The notes beneath the pieces are model-generated. The model saw nothing but the letters and a program-made list of their open reading frames with translations. It searched no databases and was not told where the DNA came from. From Malaya genurostris (taxonomy: Eukaryota; Arthropoda; Insecta; Diptera; Culicidae), in contig NC_080571.1 in the NCBI RefSeq assembly GCF_030247185.1, forward strand, positions 87,243,025-87,307,024: 64,000 nt of DNA. The letters run 5' to 3'. Below, in pieces: positions 44,501-55,178 of this stretch; position 1 is the first letter of the stretch, and each line of letters begins with the position of its first letter. A program made the translations under genes and the position numbers.

Positions 44501-47335
44501 TATAGCGACTTCAACCGTTTATGGTTAACCGCTGCAAATCTTATTATTTATACTTCATGAATTTCTTGTTGAAATTGTTACGATGGAGCGAATAGATTAT
44601 TTTAGTGTATTATTGACATGGGTTGTTAATAATCCAAATTTTGCTTCTGAATAAATGAAATTAAAAGTGTGCAAAGAACTTATAGAAGCCGAAAGTATTT
44701 AAACAAAACGTTATGGTTCTAGGAAGAAATTTCAAATAATAAAAATAACAGAACAATATTGAAAAATATTAGATTTCGGTAATAAAAATTTCGAATATAA
44801 GCTAAGAACTGATTAATTGAATGAATTGTTTTATATGTGCACAAAAGATTGAAAAGTTCAATTCGAATTGAAATTTGTTTCAAAATTAACAGGTTGATAT
44901 GGAGAAGATGGTAAAATATATTGAAAACTGAATGTTTTAATACTCAAGGTAGAAAAACCTGGAATTAAACTAAATTGCGAGTAAAATAAAAATATATGAA
45001 TATGAAAAAATGAATTTTTGAAAGGTTAGACAAAACTAAACTGAATAAGTTCGGTACAAGCAAAGATCAAGTACGGTTAAGTTCAAAGTAAGGAAGCGAA
45101 TCAATTCTTAGAACAAACATTATCGCATAAACGATGGAAGTTGCGCCAACAATTTGTTCTAATATTTCAAAACTACTGTTCCCGAAAGGTCAGGAACATG
45201 TATTAGGTGAAGTAAATAAAAGTTCAATGAAAATCAATATAGATATAAGATCGAATACAGTTTCATATAAAAAGTATACGTTTTATTCTGGACGATCTTC
45301 AAATTTTGATTTGGTTAAATGAAATTCGAAAAAATAACGGATAGTCAGAGTTCAAATGTGATAGAAAGGGTTGGGTGGGTGATTAAGAGCATAAAATCTT
45401 AGATTTTGTGCTTTTAACGGGTTTTATCACATTTGAACTTTCGTTTATCTGAAATAAATTAAACTAAAAACGTAAAAGTTCAACAAGTAAGCATAAACAC
45501 TTTTGTTAGATATGTATAGTTTAAAGTTTTATTTCAAATTCACAAAAAAACGTCAATATTGTTTGTTTGTTTCATTTTACTATAGCGACATCAACCGTTT
45601 ATGGTTAATCGCTGCAAATCTTATTATTTATACTTCATGAATTTCTTGTTGAAATTGTTACGATGGAGCGAATAAATTATTTTAGTGTATTATTGACATG
45701 GGTTGTTAATAATCCAAATTTTGCTTCTGAATAAATGAAATTAAAAGTGTGCAAAGAACTTATAGAAGCCGAAAGTATTTAAACAAAACGTTATGGTTCT
45801 AGGAAGAAATTTCAAATAATAAAAATAACAGAAGAATAATGAAAAATACTAGATTTCGGTAATAAAAATTTCGAATATAAGCTAAAAACTGATTAATTGA
45901 ATGAATTGTTTTATATGTGCACAAAAGATTGAAAAGTTCAATTCGAATTGAAATTTGTTTCAAAATTAACAGGTTGATATGGAGAAGATGGTAAAATATA
46001 TTGAAAACTGAATGTTTTAATACTCAAGATAGAAAAACCTGGAATTAAACTAAATTGCGAGTAAAATAAAAATATATGAATATGAAAAAATGAATTTTTG
46101 AAAGGTTAGACAAAACTAAACTGAATAAGTTCGGTACAAGCAAAGATCAAGTACGGTTAAGTTCAAAGTAAGGAAGCGAATCAATTCTTAGAACAAACAT
46201 TATCGCATAAACGATGGAAGGTGCGCCAACAACTAGTTCTAATATTTCAAAACTACTTTTCCCGAAAGGTCAGGAACATGTATTAGGTTAAGTAAATAAA
46301 AGTTCAATGAAAATCTATATAGATATAAGATCGAATACAGTTTCATATAAAAAGTATACGTTTTATTCTAGACGATCTTCAAATTTTGAGTTGGCTAAAA
46401 GAAATTCGTAAGAATGGGTATTCAGGGTTCAAATGTGATAGAAAGGGTTGGGCGGGCGATTAAGAGCATAGAATCTTGGATTTTGTGCTTTTAACGGGTT
46501 TTATCACATTCGAACTTTCGTTAATCTTAAGTATATTAAACTAAAAACAGAAAAGTTCAACAAGTAAGCAAAAACACTTTTGTTAGATATTTATAGTTCA
46601 ATGTTTGACATTCAACTTTACAAACAACCTCATTATTAATTCTTCATGAATCTTCATTCTTTGTTTTATGGATCTTGAATGATCCAATTTTTGCTGAATG
46701 AATTAAATATAAAGGGTGCAAAGAACTTATAGAAACCGAAAGTGTTGAAAACAAAACGTTTTATTTTGAATGAAATTATAAATTTGAAGTTTGACAACTT
46801 AATTTTTGAGTGCAGGCACATTGTTTCTGATCAATTTTATGCAGTTCAAAGTTGAAAAGTTACGAAATTTATAGTATGTTCCAATTATGTGTGTAATATT
46901 TTCATGTTATAATCAGTACTTAAAACTGTACAGTAAATTTTAAAAGAATCTTGGTATTTCAAAAATTTTGATTTGGTTAAATGAAATTCGAAAAAATAAC
47001 AGATATTCTTAGTTCAAATGTGATAGAAAGGGTTGGGTGGGTGATTAAGAGCATAGAATCTTAGATTTTGTGCTTTTAACGGGTTTTATCACATTTGAAC
47101 TTTCGTTTATCTGAAATAAATTAAACTAAAAACGTAAAAGTTCAACAAGTAAATGTAAACAATTTGTTAGATATGTATAGTTTGAAGTTTGATATTCAAA
47201 TTCACAAAAAACGTCAATATTGTTTCATTTTATTAGCGACTTTAACCGTTTATGGTTATTCGCTGCGAATCATATTATTTATACTTCATGAATTTCTTGT
47301 TGAAATTGTTACGATGGAGCGGATAGATTCACACA
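41531..47335. repeat. AT-rich satellite with long-long-short higher-order structure
   Basis: Seven units, each starting with the same palindromic core (near 41532, 42606, 43687, 44272, 45352, 46430 and 47014). Spacings are about 1074, 1081, 585, 1080, 1078 and 584 bp. After the core, short units share one sequence (TTAATCTTAAGTATATTAAAC...) and long units another (TTATCTGAAATAAATTAAAC...). Cores three apart are 2740-2746 bp apart, so the higher-order repeat is about 2.74 kb. The array stops abruptly at about 47330 in the middle of a long unit. Small frames in it are not conserved. Function unknown. Confidence 0.88.
45350..45438. repeat. Representative palindromic core of the satellite
   Basis: Outer inverted repeat TTCAAATGTGATA / TATCACATTTGAA and inner near-perfect arms TTAAGAGCATAAAATCT / AGATTTTGTGCTTTTAA separated by one base. 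The left side carries an extra G-rich stretch (AGGGTTGGGTGGGTGA) that is only partly paired. The same structure occurs at all seven positions. It is better conserved than the flanking sequence, including in the degenerate first copy at 41532-41618. Confidence 0.85.
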
Positions 47336-47573
47336 GCGAAAATGCACAAATCTAATCAAACTGTTCTAGGTTTGCACTAAGCTGAGAATATTTACCTCCG
47401 ATTTGCGAGCAAAAAATCCGAATAGTTCTTTAGAAAACTTTTAGAGCCATTAGAACAGCTGATTTTGTGTGATGCTCTCCACCGTAGTCCTCTTTTCGTT
47501 GTTTTTTCACCAATGCAAACAACTTTCAGCTGTGACGTGATCGCTCTTGTCGGAAGCGAAACTAGCTTTGCAA
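47336..47573. other. Junction sequence right of the satellite
   Basis: Unique-looking sequence between the array end and the dispersed repeat. No gene. Confidence 0.4.
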
Positions 47574-48583
47574 ACGACACACAATACATCTGCTTGCAGT
47601 GGCGATAGAATCCAAACTGATCCAATTTTTGTTAGGATGTTTCTTTTTACGTGATTTCGTTTGTAGATTATTCACTAATGGGTGGTCCTAACGGCTATAA
47701 AAATAGCAGCATATAGAATTTAAATGTCGATTATTTCATTTTGGATTTGCATTTCATTGAATGAAACTATCGGGATGCTGTACGGGATTCATTCCTGCCT
47801 TTCAGAAGAACCAAATTGTGGAACTCACTACAATATTAGGCACTGTTCGGAACATTTTTCTCGAACGATTTGTTGTACAGCAGCAGATATTATGTTCTCT
47901 TCCTCAGAACGCGTTCTGATTGGCTGGTGTTGACATGGGTTAAATGAGACAGGTTTTGCAATAGTGTACTATTGAAATACTTCAATGCTGTTGCTGTTAA
48001 ATAGAAAAATTTTGATTCTATTGGTAGTTAGATTATATAAATCCTTTCACAAATCACTGAGCTATGAGCTTTCAAAATACGATAAAGGCAAACGCGCCTT
48101 ATGAATTATCCTCTTTGATACTCGTTTATACCAAACATTTCAGAAAAGTTTATTCTGAATTATTTGAGATTATTTCACACAACTGAAAATTGTATCATAA
48201 AATTGTGATCATATTTCCGATGGCAAAGCAAAGCAAAGTCCTGGCATTACATTCCTTTTGTGGAATTTGGCCTTTCTGTTTCAACAGACTTCGCAGCCGA
48301 TTCTTAGTGTACAGAATCATTGCATAGCTAGTACTACGGATCCTACTGACACTAAGAATCCTTCCAGGTCGGGGCTCGAACATACGACAACTGACTTGTA
48401 AGACCAGCGCCCTATGCATTGAACCACCAACCCGGGCCGTATTTCCGATGGCATGTAGCAAAAATTATGTTGATTCGTTAGATACAGCAAGAGATATTCA
48501 CGATCAAAAACTTATCACTCTCTCAGAGGGTAAATTTTGAAAAGGCGCCCATAGTAAAGTAAGTCGTATTTACGACAAAATCA
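47574..48583. repeat. Dispersed ~0.8-kb repeat, copy 2 (with SINE)
   Basis: Matches 29066-29860, interrupted by the SINE at 48225-48439. The 77-codon frames across it are not conserved between the copies. Confidence 0.75.
48225..48439 (-). mobile_element. tRNA-derived SINE (Feilai-like)
   Basis: 215 bp on the minus strand. The head has a pol III B-box GGGGCTCGAAC on plus (GTTCGAGCC on minus) and an A-box-like GGTTGGTGGTTCAATGCATAGG. The tail is a short GCTTT/GCAAA repeat. A 13-bp duplication TATTTCCGATGGC flanks it (48212-48224, 48440-48452). The paralogous repeat at 29710 has the target only once. Resemblance to the mosquito Feilai family is from memory. Confidence 0.85.
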
Positions 48584-48599
48584 AAAATCGTTGCTGCAA

Positions 48600-49440
48600 T
48601 CAATTTAACTTTAAAACTCATGTTAGCAAAAATCAAAAACATTCGTTGCGTAGGGTTTATTCTTCCCTTCTTGAGAAAGTCAATATTTTGCAAGCAAATG
48701 ATGTTTTGTGTGCACCGTGTAGGCAGAAAAAGAGTAAAATTGACGCAAAGGAATTGCGAAATGATGCAATTTTCACTATTCAACTATGTGGAAAAATTCT
48801 GCTGATGCAATAGTGATCACAGATTCTGAATGCTCTGAGACTGATGACAATGTGTCCATATTCAGAAACTATACAGAAGTAATTCTTACATTTACTTGTA
48901 TTGTAACCAGAGATGTTTATCTCCTCTGTGTGACGAAGAGCAAGCAAAATTTCTCCCCTCGCACTGACAACTTCAACGAGAGCTCTTCTCTTTCACATTT
49001 ATACACCACTGTTGTGTAAAGTGTGCACGCATCATGAGTGCTTCCTCTTTGTGCCGTGCTTCGTTTTTTGCATCCTCGGTGTGGCAAAAATCTGACTCTA
49101 GCGTGTATCACTCTGGTGAAATGCCATCTCTGATTGTAACATAGCATTTCTCAAATTTTAACATGTCGATTGCCGTTTTAGAATGAATCTTACAAAAATT
49201 TGATGCAAAAGATGCAACTAAGTCCGAGAGAATGTGAATTTTAACTGTTTTGCCAAAAAAACTGGAGTATTCTTAAGACAGCGCAACACGCTGAACACAT
49301 CAAGATATTTTGTTACGAAAGTAGGGAATCTGGTCTATTTTCCCCTTAAATAATAATTAAAGTCAAACAATTTTACACGGTGCACACAAAACATCAGCAA
49401 ATGATCGAATTTTTCAAGAAGGGAATAAAATGTACCACCG
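48600..49440. repeat. Fold-back-like region with long inverted arms
   Basis: TTATTCTTCCCTTCTTGAG...CATGTTTTGTGTGCACCGTGTA-like sequence at about 48657-48722 is present in inverted orientation at about 49375-49437 (ACGGTGCACACAAAACATC ... TTCAAGAAGGGAATAAA). The left arm also matches, inverted, the end of the repeat at 29866-29915. It holds the hAT MITE at 48908-49132. Confidence 0.6.
48908..49132. mobile_element. hAT-type MITE, CAGRGATG family (short)
   Basis: 225 bp, ends CAGAGATG / CATCTCTG, exact 8-bp duplication ATTGTAAC (48900-48907, 49133-49140). Confidence 0.85.
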
Positions 49441-49506
49441 AAATCACCCCCTTGCTATGGAAACTGGTTCCTGAAACCGACGCATTTTGTTTGGGTGGCG
49501 TTGTTG

Positions 49507-50214
49507 CACAGACTAACAGACATGACAGTATGAGTAAATTCTTATAAAAATTATTTTTCGTGATGCACTAGTTCCACCTATATTGTACTGCGCGGACTAT
49601 TTACTATCGGTATACCCCTTGTGTTACGTAAAAAAATTTTTTACTAGTTGGTTTCCCCTCGTTTGTCAACACCGATCAGCTGCTTGCAGGGTTGCCTGAT
49701 TCCATCAAAATATTTGATAATGAATCGTCACAATAAATTATTGTTTTACGTTGATAATATATTTAACATTTTTAGCGATGTTGGAAGGTAAACATTTATT
49801 TTACTCAACGTTATTCATCTAGACTATTTTTGATTGTGTTGGTAATTTTCACCCGAAATTAAGTGACGGCAGACCAGAAGCAAGTAAATATTGTTCGATT
49901 TTGTATTGCGTTGTAGGATGATAAGTAGACACAATTCTGTATATAGTTTTGGCAATATGTAATTTATCTGTATCCTGCATGAAATTCGCATGGAGGTATA
50001 CAAATCAATACATTACAGGTAATTCTGTATGAATGGCAACTCGGTTGGTAAATGAAAAAATAAACACAGTCTAGATGACAGACAGGATGTATTTGATAGG
50101 GTAACGTGGCGCCATCATGACATATGCGAGTACTGTCCCAACTAAAGGAATAATCGAAATAATCGTTTAAATGGTTAAAGAATCTAATTTGAGTGTCCTG
50201 TCTGTTAGTCTGTG
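49507..50214. mobile_element. MITE, CACAGAC family with 7-bp target duplication, copy 2
   Basis: 708 bp, ends CACAGACTAACAGACA / TGTCTGTTAGTCTGTG, duplication GTTGTTG (49500-49506, 50215-50221). Colinear with copy 1, with small indels. Confidence 0.9.
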
Positions 50215-50230
50215 GTTGTTGTCAACAATA

Positions 50231-50764
50231 CACTGAAAATAATTTGCACGCTAGAAACATGTGCAAAGCATTTGATCTATCACTGCTTGTAGAACACATG
50301 AAATTCATGAAAATATACACTTAACCCATAAAATGAGTGTAAAAACTGTTGATATGTAGCGGAAATCAAGCTACGATTATATGAAATGCACTTAAAAACG
50401 ATCAGATATATTGTTACCTTTAGGTTTTATATGCATTTCATGTGAATGTCACATTGTTTTCCACATAGATTTCAATTGAAACAGAGTTGACCGATTCAAG
50501 TGTTTTGCACGTACATTTGTGCTGTAGTCATTCCCACTAGAAAATGAAGTGTTTAACACATGTAGTTCGATTCAATAGCAAAACACATCATATCCAAAGG
50601 AAAAACACATCAAAGCTAAGTGAAAAATAATCTAATCTCGCATCTTAGTGAAATTGCACATTAAATCTTGAAACAAATCGCTTTGGTTATGTATTGATAT
50701 GAAAAAGCATGTGAAATTGAAGTGGTGTTTACATATGAATCGATCGTGCAAATTTTTATCAGTG
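50231..50764. mobile_element. TA-flanked MITE, copy 1
   Basis: 534 bp, ends CACTGAAAATAATTTGCACG and the inverse of CACTGATAAAAATTTGCACG, flanked by TA. A TA target and CACTG ends would fit the Tc1/mariner group, as inference. Many half-palindromic ACACAT/GTGCAAA words are inside. It gives the empty site for the hAT insertion in copy 2 (at about 50732-50740). Confidence 0.75.
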
Positions 50765-50848
50765 TATGTTAAGCTACGTTCATACCATACAATCAAATTA
50801 CACTGGTGTCAAAAGTTAATTTCTTCAAACCCAATATCAATATAACTA

Positions 50849-50992
50849 ACGCGTTTTTTTTAAAACGGCTAATGAGCCTTTTCTCTTTCGTCTGGTGTTG
50901 AATTTAATACTCTATCTTTCATAGCTCGCTTGCAATTTCTTTCGAAAGTGGAAGTTGACAGGTGGCTTATTAGCCGTTCTAAAAAAACGCGT
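50849..50992. mobile_element. 144-bp inverted-repeat element
   Basis: Ends ACGCGTTTTTTTTAAAACGG and the near-perfect reverse complement at the right end (about 29 bp arms including GGCTAATRAGCC). No clear target duplication. Confidence 0.6.
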
Positions 50993-51175
50993 GAACTCTA
51001 GTCTAGTATTCTCTATTAAACAAGTAATTTGACCTCTTTTTGAATAAGACAAAGGAATTGTGGTTTATTATAGTTTGATTATATCCCATCGAAATTGTTT
51101 CCTTATCTTGGAGCAATCGCATAAAGAAAAATGTTAACGTCTGACACAGCATTTGACAGCGAACTAGAACCAAAG

Positions 51176-51592
51176 CAGGGATGCCAGGTATTTTTTTCAA
51201 AAATCTGTGATCAAACCCAAAACCTGTCTGTGAAAATCTGTGACCGTTTTCCGTACCCCAAAAGCAGTTCGAAATCAATTTGATGAGCAAAAAAAAGCTC
51301 TCACTCACACTCTTTTCCGTACCATTACAGCAGATCGAATACAATTTAGTGAGCAGAAAAAAAGGTCTCACTACCAACACGCTCTGTACCTTTTGCCTCA
51401 CCCGCTCTGTACTTTTTGGCGCTAAACTGTGTTCGATTTCCAAAATCCGTGAAAATCTGTGATTTATTCAAGAATCTGTGAAAATCTGTGTTCATTTTCA
51501 GAAATCTGTGACAATCTGTGTCATTTTTAAAATCTGTGCAGCAAATTCAAGATTTGTGTAACACAGATTAATTTGTGAACCTGACATCCCTG
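51176..51592. mobile_element. hAT-type MITE, CAGRGATGCCAG family
   Basis: 417 bp, ends CAGGGATGCCAGGT / ACCTGACATCCCTG-like, duplication AACCAAAG (51168-51175, 51593-51600). Shares AAATCTGTGA arrays and interior blocks with the 949 copy, but is longer. Confidence 0.9.
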
Positions 51593-51659
51593 AACCAAAG
51601 AACAAAAATTTTCGTCTTCAAGCCAATTGTATGCAGATGACAATCGTGCCATCGGGGTG

Positions 51660-51820
51660 ACCAAAATGGACGATTCATTCTTTTGGTTTTAAAGTGAAGA
51701 TTCTAAGTGTCGTCCCTCTCGGTTTAAAACTGATCGATTGAATTTTATTCATCGATTATCTGGGTTATTAATCGATTACTCTATTAATCGATAGATTCTA
51801 CGCCATCCATATGTGCATGC
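51660..51820. repeat. Dispersed ATCGAT-rich repeat, copy 2
   Basis: Matches 30990-31160 up to TGTGCATGC, where the next MITE is inserted. It resumes at about 52405. Confidence 0.7.
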
Positions 51821-52404
51821 CACGACGTAAAATACACTGGTGGCGTAATAAGACAGTTTTAGTTGTGTTGGTAATTTTCTCACGAAATTAAGTATTGCGC
51901 GCCGGGATTCAAGCATGTAAACATAAACAAACGACCATTTCAGATCGGGATTTCACTTCTTAGTTACTCCAGTTGTCGCGCAGCCTGGCGAATCTTTGGC
52001 ACTAATTGAAAATCTGGACATTTTTTCTTCAAGGGCTTGCAAGGTAACGTCGAAATATAGAAAATTTTACACACATCCGATTCTGTTCATTTCGTTGGAG
52101 GAAGGATTTGGCGGATCGCACTGTGGTATCTATTACAGTTATTATGAATAATGGAGTGATTGTGCTGTGGGTGGCATTTCAAATTCAGGTGATGAAAACG
52201 ACTGAAACATCCCGGAACAAAACACCCCATTTCACTGTCAATATTTTCGCAAACAGAACCAAATCTAAATATTTTCATAAAAGCAACTCCCGAAACGTCA
52301 TTTGTTTATGTTTTTTCTTCTTCACGTCTCTCTGTTATTCCAAAATAAAATGACAACCGCACTAACACATAGAAAAACGTGATCACCAGGTATTTTACAT
52401 CGTG
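51821..52404. mobile_element. Mutator-like MITE with 9-bp target duplication
   Basis: 584 bp, ends CACGACGTAAAATACACTGG and inverse of CACGATGTAAAATACCTGG, exact 9-bp duplication TGTGCATGC (51812-51820, 52405-52413). An uninterrupted paralogue is at about 31137-31156. A 9-bp duplication with longer inverted ends suggests a MULE. Part of the interior (about 51863-51925) resembles the interior of the CACAGAC family. Confidence 0.8.
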
Positions 52405-52440
52405 TGTGCATGCTTGATATTTCTCGATGAACATTAGAAT

Positions 52441-52659
52441 AGGTCCCAAGTGCAAATGACAGTTTCTCTTGGTTTACTTTCTCTTTCAATTCTTACGGTG
52501 AATTCCAGTAATTTCCAACAAATTCTACAATTTGTATCGAAAGTTGATGGTTTTTGCTATTGTCCTATGTGAAGTGTTAGATGAGAGGATTGCTGATTGA
52601 GCCGTAATACTCGAAAGAGAAAGTAAACAAAGAGAAACTCTCATTTGCACTTAGGACCT
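52441..52659. mobile_element. 219-bp MITE with ~45-bp inverted arms
   Basis: AGGTCCCAAGTGCAAATGAC with TTTCTCTTGGTTTACTTTCTC at the left is mirrored by the inverse at the right (about 90% match over 45 bp). The target duplication is not clear. Confidence 0.7.
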
Positions 52660-52697
52660 TTTCTCGTGTTTGTCTTCATTTTATTGTCATTGATCGG

Positions 52698-52991
52698 CAG
52701 AGATGCCAGATCTACAGATTCGTCTGTAAATATGCAGTTTTCGTACAGCTGCAGACATTTTTGTTATGCAGACTTTTGAAAATAGATTTTTTGCAGAATT
52801 TCGTCAAAATTAACACGCTTTTGAAATTGTCGCGACCTTTGTTTTGCTCGCCAAGTCAGTTTAGCGTAGCATACTTTATAGGGAAATTGCAGCCAGCAAG
52901 GTATACTTGCTGACTGCAGGTTTTTTTTTCGGATATACAGACTTTTACAACCCTGTCTGAAGATATTTCAATTTTTTACCTTGCATCTCTG
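52698..52991. mobile_element. Degenerate hAT-type MITE, CAGAGATGCCAG family
   Basis: 294 bp, ends CAGAGATGCCAGAT / GCATCTCTG. I could not find a convincing 8-bp duplication, so an older or rearranged copy. CTGYAAA/GCAGAC words recur inside. Confidence 0.6.
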
Positions 52992-53229
52992 ATTGTGATA
53001 AAACAGTATGTTTTTGTAACAGTGTATACGACGAGAAAAAATAAGCGTGTGATGTGATTGAAGACGTTTGCTCTTTCAATGTTTTGTTTTGCTGCCCTTC
53101 AATTCGGGCGAAAAAAGTTGGTGCTCGAAGAGCTTGAGTCACGTTGAATTATTCTATTATATTAATTTTAAGGCTGAACATTTTTTTAAATATACTTGGG
53201 AGTGGTGCACTACATGATAGATCATAGTT
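52992..53229 (+). promoter_or_regulatory. POLR3D 5' flank
   Basis: Positional promoter and 5' UTR of POLR3D. No clear TATA element at a supported distance. Confidence 0.35.
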
Positions 53230-54461
53230 ATGGAATCCACAATGAAAATAAAGCAGGAACCAGGATTGAAAGCTCGAGGAAATGCCACGACAGCTGCGCA
53301 ACCCGCGATCACCGTGAAATCCGAACGTTTATCCTCTTTCCGTGTTCCTAGAGATTTAACTCTCGGAGGACTTACAAATGGGCGTGCATCGAAACCGGTT
53401 ACAAATAAAAAGGTTTATACACCTAATTTGAATGCGGTGAGGAATAAAGATACGTAAGTTGAATGCCAATCAATTGTACTATTGGTTATGTTCACAGTAG
53501 AGTTAACGAATATACAGATACAAATTTTACCTTTGAAATTCCGTTCCACTTTATCTTAGTAATGTCAAAACTGCCTCCATTGGAATAAAACAGCGAGTTA
53601 AGATTGAGCGAAATAAGGATGCGAAAGGTAGCTCCAAAAGCAAGAGTTCATTGATTCAAACGGCTGGTATATTTTCCGAGGGCCTAGCCCAGCGCACACT
53701 ACAACGATCGAAGTACGATAAATATAACAACGCTTCAAAAGAGCCTGGAGAAGCGATCCGCAGGCCAGTTTTTCGATCAGAAGTGAAAGTAGATCCCGAG
53801 GAGGAAAGAAAACGATTATCCGATCTATTCGGTGAGCTGGAGAACGATGAATTGTCTCTAGAGGAGACTAAAAAATACGAAAATGGAACCAATATGCCTG
53901 TAAAACTCGAAAATTGTTAGTTTTTCGTTATTCCAAAATTGATACTATTGTATGAATATGAAACTTTTTTTTTTTTTTTCAGTGGATTATAAACTTCGAC
54001 CCGCAATGCTTAAAGCAGAAATCAAAGACGAATTCAAACCAAAAATCGAAGCCAGCGAGTTACTCGACGCGATTAAAGCGAATGGTGCCCAAAATAACTT
54101 TTTTTTGTTACAACTGCCGGATGTGTTACCGGGAAGAACTGATACCGAAGTTCGCAAGACTGAGCCGTCTTCGAAAGAGCAACAGGACGCGCCAATTGAA
54201 ACGGATCCGCCCCGTTGTACGGTTCGTGAGCTTGAAGAGGGATACGTAGGTAAATTAATACGATACAGATCCGGCAAGGTGAAGCTTATACTGGGAAACA
54301 TGGTATTCGATTTAACCTTGGGCATGGATAGCGGATTCCTACAGGAATTAGTGTCTGTTAACACAAATACCTCGGAACGGAGTGGGAATATTATCAATCT
54401 AGCAGCTATTAAAGCAAAACTGAACGCATCACCCGACTGGGAATATCTTTTTGAAAAATAA
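53230..54461 (+). CDS. POLR3D: DNA-directed RNA polymerase III subunit RPC4
   Basis: Subunit that, with RPC5, forms the TFIIF-like module of nuclear Pol III used for tRNA and 5S rRNA transcription. Exons 53230-53453, 53560-53915 and 53983-54461, joined length 1059 nt, 352 aa, in frame. The N-terminus is basic and lysine-rich with IKQEP and VKSER sumoylation-like motifs. The middle has IQTAGIFSEGLA and KVDPEEERKRLSDLFGELEND. The C-terminal RPC4 domain shows LEEGYVGKLIRYRSGKVKLILGN, split here by description at about residues 275-295, then SGFLQELVSV and SPDWEYLF. Ends 57 bp from mS26, tail to tail. Confidence 0.93.
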
Positions 54462-54518
54462 AATACGACTAATCGATTTCTTGTTTCTATTTAAGCTATA
54501 ACTTCAACCAACACATGT

Positions 54519-55178
54519 TCAAACTATGTCATCCTTTTGGTTTATTTTTTCAGCTTTGTGAATGTTGCCATCCAAATCGAGGGCGAAATTGTAGCTGACT
54601 GGTTGCACTAATGCCAATTCAATTGCTTGGTCTATATTTTCTCGGGTGATAAAACTTTTCGCTTGCTCCTGTTCTTCTCGGACCCGGGCCCGCAGTGAAT
54701 CAAGTTTTTCGCGATCGCGCTCTTCCTTAGCAAGCAATCGTTCCAGTACGTATTTTTTTCGTTGTTCGTGTTCTTGTGCAAGCCGTTTATCGCGAATATC
54801 GGCAACATCTCGATTCCATTGTTCGTTGATACGTTGGGCTTGCTCCCATTCGGCTTCTTCCTGCTCTGGTGTCTGCAGTACCATGCCGGCACGAGACACC
54901 AATTTAAACGCTTCCACTTCATCCATCAGAAAGCGTCGAACAGCTTTCATCTGTGCGTGGTAATTATTGTTCAGGCGTTTTAGTTCCTCCTTTTCATCTT
55001 GGGATTGTAACTTTCGCTCTGGAACCCGGAACAATTTACTTTTAGCAGTACCAAGCCAACGGGGCTTTCGACGATACCGGACAGTCGTGTACTGTAACAA
55101 AACTTTGGGTAGAGATTCAGCTGGCTTTAGCAAACATCTAGCCGTTAGTATTCCGACAGCGGTGGAAATCCCGGACAT
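54519..55178 (-). CDS. MRPS26: Mitochondrial small ribosomal subunit protein mS26
   Basis: 219 residues, single exon. A basic, uncharged-acid-poor N-terminus (mitochondrial presequence) is followed by the family mark RYRRKPRWLGTAKSKLFRVP, then a long charged helical region with EEAEWEQAQRINEQWN and an Arg/Glu-rich coiled coil, and a C-terminal ITRENIDQAIELAL block. Length matches animal mS26 (about 200-210 aa). Convergent with POLR3D; their 3' UTRs may overlap. Confidence 0.92.
   Translation of the reverse strand: MSGISTAVGILTARCLLKPAESLPKVLLQYTTVRYRRKPRWLGTAKSKLFRVPERKLQSQDEKEELKRLNNNYHAQMKAVRRFLMDEVEAFKLVSRAGMVLQTPEQEEAEWEQAQRINEQWNRDVADIRDKRLAQEHEQRKKYVLERLLAKEERDREKLDSLRARVREEQEQAKSFITRENIDQAIELALVQPVSYNFALDLDGNIHKAEKINQKDDIV

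Noticed and set aside
41531..47335. CRISPR-like or coding tandem array
   Set aside because: Units are hundreds of bases long, without spacers or conserved open frames; eukaryotic satellite is the better reading.
48360..48435. Possible genuine tRNA gene
   Set aside because: A- and B-box-like sequences are present, but there is no cloverleaf with an anticodon arm. The flanking target duplication shows a SINE.
48195..48461. 88-codon minus-strand frame
   Set aside because: Lies within the SINE and its flanks; a by-product of tRNA-like sequence.
54646..54963. Cys/Ser/Arg-rich plus-strand frame
   Set aside because: Mirror reading of the charged coiled coil of mS26 on the other strand.
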